From: UBA8437 sp003445035
Lineage (GTDB): Bacteria; Planctomycetota; Planctomycetia; Planctomycetales; Planctomycetaceae
DNA: 12,265 nucleotides
Direction: 5' to 3'
Assembly (NCBI GenBank): GCA_937901285.1
Contig: CALCHI010000502.1
Location: 1-12,265 of the forward strand
Part shown: positions 1 through 6,730 of the stretch, one piece after another
Position numbering within the stretch: position 1 is the stretch's first letter
How the letters are laid out: the number at the start of each line of letters is the position of its first letter
Notes under the pieces: model-generated
Databases searched by the model: none
Told to the model about the DNA's origin: nothing
What the model saw: the letters and a program-made list of their open reading frames with translations, nothing else
Position numbers and translations under genes: made by a program

Positions 1-2851
1 CGAGGGGCTGATCCCTGCTGGAATCCTTGAAGAGGATCCTGATTCCGGCGGTCCCGACGACGATCGGGCTGGTGACGGTCCGGCCCGAGCCCTCGACGAT
101 GATCACAGCATTTGGTGGTGGCGGGTTGTCGGCGAGGAACCGGCCCAGGTCGGGATGGTCAGACAGGTTGAGGGACAGGACGGGGCGTTGGGCCGGCCGA
201 GGATGGGGCCAGCGGGGACGATGGGCCAAGCCTGTGGCACGAGCCAGGATCGAGGAGTGGGCCTGGTGCAAGGCCAAGACCTGGCAGCCGGGTGCGTTGC
301 CATCGGTCCCAATTTGCAGTTCGGACCCAAATCGGCGCGTGTCGAAGTAGGCGGGCGTGACAGCGTGGGCCGACACCTTCAACGGTCGCCATGGGGTGGA
401 AACAAACGCGGCGTTTTCTCCGGGACGGGACCAGCACGACTGCCATGCGGAATAGCTGTCCACGGAAGGCCCGGAATCTGTTGCGCGGCGAATGAAGCGA
501 CGCACTCCGAAGGCGAGCGATGCGTGTTGGTCCCAATCGAGTTCGGAAAAGCGAGTCTTTCCTGATTTGGTGTCGGTCCGTTGCGGCCAGTGGCCCAGGT
601 CCAGCAAGACGCGTTCACCGTCGGTCGGGCTTGCCATCAGGGTGTTGACCAGCGTCATTTGAGTCGAGGGGATGTCGTCCTTCATGGCGCCGCTGTCGAA
701 CGTCAAGAGCGGGGCCTGGCTGCACAGCGTGCAGGAAAAGAGACGGATTCGACGGCCATCAGTCCCGGGTGTCGAAGTCTGGGGGGTCAGTATGCGGAGG
801 GGCGAAGCCGTGTCGCTGATTAGCAGGCTGTTGATCACGGCAACATCGGCCGTCCGTGAATCGATTTCGAGCGTGGTGGTGTTCAGGCCACGCGACAGGA
901 CCGTGTCAAAAACCACTCTGCAGGCTCGTCCGTCAACCGAACCCGATATCGAAATCGCAACGGTGCCACCTTCCCGATCGCGATGTTGAGTGACCGAGCA
1001 GTCGACGAGCCGGAAATCCGAAGAGTCGACCGAAAAGAGAACCAGGCGTTTTTGGCTTGGGAATCCGGACTCCGAAAGTGCCAGGTCGACACGTTCAAGT
1101 TCGAGGTGGGTGTTGTGCAGTTGAAGTCCAGCAGATGTGGACTCGGCGTCAGGAAGGAGTACGACGACTGCTCGTGCGTCGTTGGGCGTCGAGATTCTGA
1201 CGTGTCCGCAATCCACCAGTGTGGTGGACGTCAGAAAGAACGGGCCAGGCCCCCTGAGCTGAATCCAGCCTCCTGCATCTGTGAGGGCCGAGATGGCGGC
1301 ATCGAGGCTGTGGAACTGGCCAAGGCGGCCGTCAGGTCGGCCGGATACGCTCAGGACCGGCGTGGGGTCGGGGCGAGGTGTTGTTGCCCAGCCGAAAATG
1401 TGTCGTTTTTCTCCCTGTCTCAGCGAAGGGAGATATGGTGGCGGGACGGCCGAGTCTCCAGCCAGCGGCGGTGACGGTAGTGTGTCGTAGACGATGCCGG
1501 TTGGGGTGGAGCCGAATCCAGTCTGTCCTTTCGCCCGGCCACCAATGGCGGAATCGAAAGGTTTTCCTCCGTTGGCAGTTCCCGACAGATCAATGGATTG
1601 GCCGAGGTTGACAAAAATGTAGCCCAGCAGTGCCAGGAAGCTGACGCTCAACAGCATGATCGCGACCGGACGAAAAGTGTTCCATTTCACTCCGCCGGCG
1701 TTGCGGTCATCGGAGTCTTCCGGGATCTGGCGTGCGCCACGGCGAGACCGAGGGGATGGGGGGGGCACGTTGCCTGTCGACGCGGCTGGGGGATCACTGG
1801 CGAATGGGCGAGGCGGCGTAGAGGAACCTGCCGGCGGCATGGTCTCGGATGTTTGACGTCGTTGGCGGCGAGGCGGAAGGGCGACGACTGAGTCGTTACT
1901 GCCGGGGGGGGCGTCAGGATGATCATCGGCCACTGGGTCGTCGTCCGCGAGGGCTGCGATGACATCGGCCGAGAGTTCGGGGCGGTCCAAGGCGATTGCG
2001 GTGAGAGCCGCAAGAAGGTCGTCTGGGTCCTGGAAGCGTTGGTCGGGCGATTTGTCCAGCATCCGTTGTAGCACCGCGACAACTCCCTCGGGGATGTTGT
2101 CAGCGATGCGGCGAGGGTCGGGTGCAGGAGTGGAGGCGTGCTGGCGGAGTTTTTGGGTGAGACTGCCGTCGGGGAACAGGGCCTGGCCGGTGAGCATGTG
2201 GTACCAGGTGCATCCAAGCGAATAGATGTCGCTGCGGACATCGGCGGATTTGCTGTCACGTGCCTGTTCAGGGGAGATGTAGTCAACTGTTCCGACCGTG
2301 GTGCCGGCACGCGTGAGGCTGGCTTCGCCAGGATCGTCCAGTGAGCGTGCGAGACCCATGTCGGTCAGTTTGACGACGCCGTCGGCGCGTATCAGGAGGT
2401 TGGAGGGCTTGATGTCTCGGTGGACAATATTCCTCCGGTGCGCAACCGAGAGGGCAAGTGCCACCTGGCGAGTGATGTCCAGTGACCGGCGAACGGGGAG
2501 GCGATCCCGCGATTGGATCAGGCGGGCCACGTCGGTGCCGTCGACGTATTCGAGGGCGATATAAAATTGGCCGTCGATTGACCCGGCCTCAAAAACACCA
2601 ACGATGTTCTCGTGCTTAAGTTCTCGAGTTGCGAGAGCCTCGGACCGGAATCGTTTCAACAAGGTCTCGTTGTTGGCCTTGTCCTTGGCGAGAACCTTCA
2701 GCGCGACCCGCCGATCTTTCTTGGGGTCGTCGGCCAGGTAGACCATTCCCATTCCGCCCTGGCCAAGCAGGCGATGAATGCGAAAACGCCCGAAGGACTG
2801 CGGGAGGCCCGTGGCGGACGAATCGGTTGTCGATGAGCGGTCGGGGGACAT
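1..2851 (-). CDS. Membrane Ser/Thr protein kinase with beta-helix-like ectodomain, C-terminus cut by window edge
   Basis: This is a Hanks-type Ser/Thr kinase, open for 950 codons from an ATG at 2851 to the left edge. Kinase domain, about residues 23-283: Gly loop GQGGMG (30-35), VALK lysine K52, alpha-C glutamate E71, HRDIKPSN with catalytic D146, LTDMGLAR with metal-binding D164 (DMG in place of DFG), activation segment ending SPEQ (193-196). All catalytic residues are present, so it should be active. A Pro/Arg/Asp-rich linker (about 284-393) leads to one hydrophobic helix (about 396-416), which predicts a cytoplasmic kinase and an extracytoplasmic C-terminal part. That part has short beta-strand-like segments resembling right-handed parallel beta-helix sensors. 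A segment near residues 528-553 recurs in similar form at about 914-941. Substrate and ligand are unknown. The Shine-Dalgarno is weak; a TTG at 2860 is an alternative start. It lies 107 nt after the propeller gene and has a promoter of its own. Confidence 0.93.
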   Translation of the reverse strand, partial: MSPDRSSTTDSSATGLPQSFGRFRIHRLLGQGGMGMVYLADDPKKDRRVALKVLAKDKANNETLLKRFRSEALATRELKHENIVGVFEAGSIDGQFYIALEYVDGTDVARLIQSRDRLPVRRSLDITRQVALALSVAHRRNIVHRDIKPSNLLIRADGVVKLTDMGLARSLDDPGEASLTRAGTTVGTVDYISPEQARDSKSADVRSDIYSLGCTWYHMLTGQALFPDGSLTQKLRQHASTPAPDPRRIADNIPEGVVAVLQRMLDKSPDQRFQDPDDLLAALTAIALDRPELSADVIAALADDDPVADDHPDAPPGSNDSVVALPPRRQRRQTSETMPPAGSSTPPRPFASDPPAASTGNVPPPSPRSRRGARQIPEDSDDRNAGGVKWNTFRPVAIMLLSVSFLALLGYIFVNLGQSIDLSGTANGGKPFDSAIGGRAKGQTGFGSTPTGIVYDTLPSPPLAGDSAVPPPYLPSLRQGEKRHIFGWATTPRPDPTPVLSVSGRPDGRLGQFHSLDAAISALTDAGGWIQLRGPGPFFLTSTTLVDCGHVRISTPNDARAVVVLLPDAESTSAGLQLHNTHLELERVDLALSESGFPSQKRLVLFSVDSSDFRLVDCSVTQHRDREGGTVAISISGSVDGRACRVVFDTVLSRGLNTTTLEIDSRTADVAVINSLLISDTASPLRILTPQTSTPGTDGRRIRLFSCTLCSQAPLLTFDSGAMKDDIPSTQMTLVNTLMASPTDGERVLLDLGHWPQRTDTKSGKTRFSELDWDQHASLAFGVRRFIRRATDSGPSVDSYSAWQSCWSRPGENAAFVSTPWRPLKVSAHAVTPAYFDTRRFGSELQIGTDGNAPGCQVLALHQAHSSILARATGLAHRPRWPHPRPAQRPVLSLNLSDHPDLGRFLADNPPPPNAVIIVEGSGRTVTSPIVVGTAGIRILFKDSSRDQPL

Positions 2852-2910
2852 CGCCCACAATTCCGGTGGCTGAGATTGAGGTGGGGCGCGAGAGTCTCGG
2901 ACGAATGCTG

Positions 2911-2940
2911 AGTATAGCCGTGGTGGACCGGGACGGTCAA
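2911..2940 (-). promoter_or_regulatory. Sigma70-like promoter for the kinase gene
   Basis: Read on the minus strand there is TTGACC (2940-2935), an 18-nt spacer and TATACT (2916-2911), each one base from the consensus hexamer. The predicted transcript start is near 2904, giving a leader of about 53 nt before the kinase ATG. The -35 overlaps a run of five T that follows the propeller gene's stop codon. It suggests the kinase can be expressed separately from the protease-propeller pair. This is pattern matching only; no transcript data were available. Confidence 0.6.
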
Positions 2941-2958
2941 AAAGCCTCCTCCGTGGCC

Positions 2959-3897
2959 TCAGGCCTCGGAATCTTCCGGTGAGGAAGGCCGGTTGGTTGA
3001 CCACGGTGCCCATCTCAGGCATTGGATCAGACCGGAGGAGAATCCGAGAACGACATGCTCTCCGAACGGTCCACAACGCATCGCCGTGACCGGTTCGGGA
3101 AGCGTGGCCTGCCAGAGGATGGATCCGTCTCGATCAATCAGTACAAAGCGTTCTTCCATGGTGGCCGTGGCAATGATCGTGCCGATGTAACTGACCGAGG
3201 TGATGTGTGCGGTGCCACCGATGTCATAAAACCCCTGCGATCGACCACGGTTGTTGAATCGCTGGATGCCATGATTGTAGGCAGCCAGCAGGATCGTGCG
3301 GCCGTTTCCGTTGATGTCCATGCCGCCGACGTTGGTCCAGATCTGTTGCGACCAGCGGTCGTCACCGGTGATGCTGTGGCTGGAGAGGACACCGGTGTCA
3401 GCCGAGCCGACGACGACCGGTCGCCGGGGAACCAGTCGAAGGTACTTCAGCGGACGAATCGAGGTGAATTCGCCGATCGGCTGCTGGTTGTTGTCGAGGA
3501 TGACGTTTTGGCGATCGGAGAAACTGATGGCGATCGCGTTGCCGAATGGGGAGGTGGCGACGTCCAGGATGTCGTTGTGGCAATCGACAACCCAATGGGT
3601 CACACCTTGTTGGTCGACCCAGCCTGCACGACGGGGGCCAAGTTGAACGACACCGCCGATAGCCGTGTCAGCCCAGTCCATGGCCGGGCCGGTGCAATTG
3701 GCCAGGGGTTCGCACCGACGGGAACCATCGGGGGCCAGGAGGTGCAGGTGCTCGTCCGCGGTGACGATGGAGACGTCGCCGCTTTCGAGATCAACGTCCA
3801 GGGCTGCGGGTTTCGAACCGGCCGAGTAAGTCCAGGCGGTAACCGGATGCCGCCGCCCCCGTCCGGACTGGCTCCAGTCTGTCGCAGGAGTGTTCAT
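2959..3897 (-). CDS. Seven-bladed beta-propeller (WD40/PQQ-like) protein
   Basis: This 312-residue protein has no signal peptide or membrane segment, so it is probably cytoplasmic. After about 28 residues it divides into seven units of roughly 37-40 residues: about 30-68, 70-106, 108-146, 149-186, 188-227, 230-267 and 268-296. Each has the four-strand pattern of a propeller blade, for example SIVTADEHLHLLAPDG, ATATMEERFVLIDRDGSILW and VVLGFSSGLIQCLRW. The D-x-D-G-x-x-W turns resemble PQQ-like and WD40 blades, but the signatures are too degenerate to assign a subfamily. Such folds usually act as scaffolds for protein contacts; no catalytic role is visible. The ATG shares one base with the protease stop (TGATG), has no clear Shine-Dalgarno and is probably translated by coupling. 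The neighbouring genes, a secreted protease and a membrane kinase, suggest a role in signalling, which is an inference. Confidence 0.75.
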   Translation of the reverse strand: MNTPATDWSQSGRGRRHPVTAWTYSAGSKPAALDVDLESGDVSIVTADEHLHLLAPDGSRRCEPLANCTGPAMDWADTAIGGVVQLGPRRAGWVDQQGVTHWVVDCHNDILDVATSPFGNAIAISFSDRQNVILDNNQQPIGEFTSIRPLKYLRLVPRRPVVVGSADTGVLSSHSITGDDRWSQQIWTNVGGMDINGNGRTILLAAYNHGIQRFNNRGRSQGFYDIGGTAHITSVSYIGTIIATATMEERFVLIDRDGSILWQATLPEPVTAMRCGPFGEHVVLGFSSGLIQCLRWAPWSTNRPSSPEDSEA

Positions 3898-5546
3898 CAG
3901 CCAGCCAGACGAGCCCTCAGTTCTTCCAGGGCTTTGCGGACATCGGCATCGGTGGACAGGCTTTCGCGTGTCGGGCGACGATACACTCCGTCCTGGGTCT
4001 TGGGTGCCGCAACGGCGATATCGGGACGAACACCGACTTTAGACAGGTTGTGACCGGCAGGCGAGAAGAACTTGGCGGTCGTCAGTCGCAAACCGGAAGA
4101 TATCGCAAGCGGAAAGATACTCTGGACGCTCCATTTCCCATAGGTGCGTCGTCCGATGATGAGGCCACGGTGGTGGTCGCGAATCGCTCCCGCAACAATT
4201 TCGCTGGCACTGGCACTCTCGCCGTCAGTCAGCACCACGAGTTTCAGGCTGTTGGTCCCGCGGCGGTGCGCGCGGTAGACGCGATTCTGATCGAAGCTCC
4301 GACCACGGGTTGAGACCAGGACACCGTTTGCGATGAAGCGATCGAGCACATCAGTGGCCGCGTCCAGCAGCCCACCCGGGTTGTGACGGAGATCCCAGAT
4401 GACGGCGCGGGCGCCCTGTTGCTGGAGAGTGGTCAGGGCGGTGTCGAGTTCGTTGGCGGTGCTGCGTTGAAAACCGGTCATCTGGATGTAACCGATGTGC
4501 TGCTTGGTGTCGATCATCGTTGCCAACGGAATGCTTTTCACGATGACCGGGCGGCGGATGACTTGCAGTCGCTGTTCCCCGGAAAGACTGGCACGAAGGA
4601 AACCCAACTGGACGCGGCTTCCGACGGGCCCCTTGAGCAGGCTGGCGGCCTCGTTGGTGGTCATGTCACGGCAGTCGGTTCCGTCGATCCGTACGACGTG
4701 ATCTCCGGCCCGCAAACCAGCGGATTCTGCGGGGCTGGCAGGCAGTACGTCCATCAAAAGCAATCCGTTGCCAGGCTTGGCCTTGATTTCGACGCCGAGG
4801 CCGACGAACTGTCCGTCGATATTGGCATTCAGATCGGCGTAACGGTCGGGTGTCAAACAGGCGCTGTAGTCGTCCAGTGCGTTGCAGCCACCAAAAACGT
4901 ACTCGAGGGCAACACTGGACGCGGGGAGGGCGAGTGTCCGATGAGAAATCCTGCAGACCTCATTGACCACACGGTGTGCCTCGGCCGAACTCCTGATTGG
5001 GCGATTCCAGTAACTCTTGAAGAGCGTGCGCCGCAACTCCAGGACGCGGGCGGACTTCGGTGTGGATCCTGCAGGGAGGTGTCGATCCAGGAACTTCTGG
5101 TTGGCCAACGAGAGATAGAGACTCTCGGTTCCATGGGCGACAAAGGAGGTCAATGAGACGTTTTCGACGAAACTGGTTTGTACGCGAGCGATCAAGTCGT
5201 CGAACAGCGACATGGCCTGACGTTCGGGGATCGTCAGCAACTGCTGTCGGAAACTTCGATCTGCGTATCGGTGCTGGATTCCGCATTGGATCCGAGAGCG
5301 GCGCAATCCGTGCTGGATTTCCTGGATGTCGGGCCACTGTTCCGAGGCCGTCTGGTAGTGCGACAGGGCCTTGGCCCAGTGTCTATTGACCTCCAGTTGC
5401 CGTCCGGTCGTTATTGCCGATTGCTGAGTGGACGGAGACTGGGCTGCTACCGGTGTCGTGGTGAACAGCGCGAATGTGACCAGCCAGAGGATGGCGGTCA
5501 GCAGGCGGTTGAATCGAGGGGCCCTGGGGGCCGCTGCGGGTCTCAT
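3897..5546 (-). CDS. Secreted S41 C-terminal processing peptidase (CtpA/Prc-like) with PDZ domain
   Basis: This 549-residue serine protease belongs to the S41 family, which cleaves near exposed C-termini in the periplasm. The chosen ATG at 5546 has GGGAGA nine bases upstream and gives a basic n-region followed by a hydrophobic stretch (LLTAILWLVTFALF) ending TTTPVAAQ, a typical Sec signal peptide. The frame is open to a TTG at 5600, but that start lacks a Shine-Dalgarno and places 18 extra residues before the signal. After the signal a helical TPR-like stretch is seen (about 45-95). Next come the LDDYSACLTPDRY linker typical of the family (about 224-236), a PDZ domain (about 244-320) and the protease core. 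The catalytic Ser is S446 in ESASASE, the Lys is K471 in RRTYGKWSVQ and the Gln is Q475; the 25-residue Ser-Lys spacing equals that of E. coli Prc. It heads a coupled unit with the propeller gene. The substrate is unknown. Confidence 0.92.
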   Translation of the reverse strand: MRPAAAPRAPRFNRLLTAILWLVTFALFTTTPVAAQSPSTQQSAITTGRQLEVNRHWAKALSHYQTASEQWPDIQEIQHGLRRSRIQCGIQHRYADRSFRQQLLTIPERQAMSLFDDLIARVQTSFVENVSLTSFVAHGTESLYLSLANQKFLDRHLPAGSTPKSARVLELRRTLFKSYWNRPIRSSAEAHRVVNEVCRISHRTLALPASSVALEYVFGGCNALDDYSACLTPDRYADLNANIDGQFVGLGVEIKAKPGNGLLLMDVLPASPAESAGLRAGDHVVRIDGTDCRDMTTNEAASLLKGPVGSRVQLGFLRASLSGEQRLQVIRRPVIVKSIPLATMIDTKQHIGYIQMTGFQRSTANELDTALTTLQQQGARAVIWDLRHNPGGLLDAATDVLDRFIANGVLVSTRGRSFDQNRVYRAHRRGTNSLKLVVLTDGESASASEIVAGAIRDHHRGLIIGRRTYGKWSVQSIFPLAISSGLRLTTAKFFSPAGHNLSKVGVRPDIAVAAPKTQDGVYRRPTRESLSTDADVRKALEELRARLAG

Positions 5547-5604
5547 GATGACGTGTCTCCCACCACCCGTTGGTGTCGTCCGCCAAATTGCGGTCGACAA
5601 AGGG

Positions 5605-5633
5605 AAAGTAGGCCACGTTCAAGACATGAGCAA
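5605..5633 (-). promoter_or_regulatory. Weak candidate promoter for the protease-propeller unit
   Basis: On the minus strand TTGCTC (5633-5628), a 17-nt spacer and TACTTT (5610-5605) lie about 60 nt before the protease ATG. Each hexamer is a poor match to consensus. The surrounding gap between the protease start and the isomerase stop (5547-5742, 196 nt) holds no supported gene. It contains two direct copies of GCATCCG at 5659-5665 and 5677-5683, 18 nt apart, just upstream of this candidate. Confidence 0.2.
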
Positions 5634-5742
5634 ATTGCCGGAAAACAACCTGCGCGGCGCATCCGCTACGGTTGGTGCATCCGGAAAAGTGGCTGCCGAT
5701 CGTAGCGACGATGGCGGTCGGTCGGACTCGACGACGGAGAAC

Positions 5743-6642
5743 TCAGCTGGAACCGAGAGTCGCGTGGAGGCGGCGGAGCTTGCCCGGAAACATCGGAAAC
5801 GCCAATTCGGGAGATTCGATTTCCGGGTGCCACATCTTCTCCCACTCGTAGCTGTACCAGCCGTCGTATCCACCGTCGTTGAGCAGTGCCAGGCAGTCGA
5901 GAATCGGGAATTCGCCACCTCCAAAAAGCACGTAATCGGCGTGACGATGTCCGCTCATCAGCGCGTGGGCCTGCTCGGACGCGCCCGTTGACGCGGTCTC
6001 CTGGTGAACAGCGGCCCTGGAGACGGAATCTTTCCAATGAGTGTGGATCACTCGATCGGCCAAACGGGTGTAGGTCAGTTCGAGCGGTTCGTCGTGAAAC
6101 CGCCACGGATGGTGTGTGTCCCAAAGGACACCGACCGAGGGAGACGGGACCAGGTCCATCGTCTCGGCGACCAGATCCGATTGGGAATAGTCTCCGTGGG
6201 TTTCGATAATGACCTGCAGTTGCAGGGTGGATGCGTAATCACCCAGTCGGTTGAGACCCTCGGCAACCTGGTGGGCCGTTGCTTCTCGTCCGGTCTCTTC
6301 ACGGACGACGTCACCAAAGACACGAACAAAACCCGCGTTGAGTTCGGCAGCCAGGTCCAGGTACGCACGCCCGACAACCACCTGGCGTTCCCGTTCGGTG
6401 GGATCAGGCGAGTCGAATGCGACCGAGGAGGCGAGTCCGCTGACAAGAAAGCCCGCATCATCAAGTTCGCGACGCCTTTGGGGCAAGGCGGCCGAGGTGA
6501 AATCGGGGACGGACAAAAGGTCGGTTTCCCGCTCAACCAGGCGGATTTCGACACCGTCAAACCCGGAGTCCGTCCCGTGGCGGATCATCTCCGAGAATGA
6601 CCAGTCCGGGCAGCCGATAGTCGAGAAGCACGTGCGAAGCAT
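5743..6642 (-). CDS. Sugar phosphate isomerase/epimerase-like TIM barrel protein
   Basis: This 299-residue protein is of the xylose-isomerase-like TIM barrel superfamily (AP endonuclease 2 fold, related to IolE and IolI). The chosen ATG at 6642 gives MLRTCFSTIGCPDWSF, the usual first strand of the family; the frame runs open to 6744, but the added 34 residues are Pro-rich and look non-coding. Candidate metal ligands sit at the expected strand ends: E147 (IIETHGD), D175 (LWDTHHPW), H202 (HTHWKD) and E266 (YSYEWEK). FDGVEIRL (28-35) is the second-strand motif. Members isomerise or epimerise sugars or inositol intermediates with a divalent metal. The substrate cannot be told from sequence, and the Gfo/Idh gene nearby is not in the same transcription unit. 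No signal peptide, so it is cytoplasmic. No Shine-Dalgarno is visible upstream of the ATG. It is divergent from the DHOD-like gene, 88 nt apart. Confidence 0.88.
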   Translation of the reverse strand: MLRTCFSTIGCPDWSFSEMIRHGTDSGFDGVEIRLVERETDLLSVPDFTSAALPQRRRELDDAGFLVSGLASSVAFDSPDPTERERQVVVGRAYLDLAAELNAGFVRVFGDVVREETGREATAHQVAEGLNRLGDYASTLQLQVIIETHGDYSQSDLVAETMDLVPSPSVGVLWDTHHPWRFHDEPLELTYTRLADRVIHTHWKDSVSRAAVHQETASTGASEQAHALMSGHRHADYVLFGGGEFPILDCLALLNDGGYDGWYSYEWEKMWHPEIESPELAFPMFPGKLRRLHATLGSS

Positions 6643-6669
6643 CGCGGGCCGGCGGTTGGGACCGTGGAG

Positions 6670-6700
6670 TTGGTGCGGTGGCAGCGACTGACTATAGAAT
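6670..6700 (+). promoter_or_regulatory. Candidate divergent promoter with palindromic -10 element
   Basis: On the plus strand TTGGTG (6670-6675), a 17-nt spacer and TATAGA (6693-6698) lie just before the DHOD-like gene; the predicted start is near 6705, a leader of about 26 nt. The -10 overlaps the palindrome CTATAG (6692-6697). Read on the minus strand the same bases give TATAGT (6696-6691), about 49 nt before the isomerase ATG, although no good -35 precedes it on that strand. The 88-nt gap therefore may serve both genes from one melting site. Confidence 0.4.
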
Positions 6701-6730
6701 GGAGGGGGCCCGACGGCGAGGCGAGGTGAG

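Noticed and set aside
155..1891. Several long plus-strand open frames opposite the kinase gene
   Set aside because: They are codon-aligned complements of the kinase reading frame. Their products have no recognisable motif and are Arg/Gly-rich, as expected of antisense GC-rich DNA.
1687..2310. 207-codon minus-strand frame inside the kinase gene
   Set aside because: It is in a different frame from the HRDIKPSN-containing kinase frame, and is Pro/Ser/Thr-rich without any motif.
2939..2964. Intrinsic terminator after the propeller gene
   Set aside because: A run of five T follows a possible GCCT/AGGC stem on the minus strand, but the stem is only 4 bp with a 13-nt loop, so it is too weak to list as a feature.
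3022..4053. 343-codon plus-strand frame opposite the propeller and protease genes
   Set aside because: It runs antisense to two genes with clear family features, its product is not family-like and no Shine-Dalgarno precedes it.
5547..5600. TTG start at 5600 for the S41 protease
   Set aside because: No Shine-Dalgarno is present, and the extra 18 residues would precede a complete signal peptide; the ATG at 5546 has GGGAGA at suitable distance.
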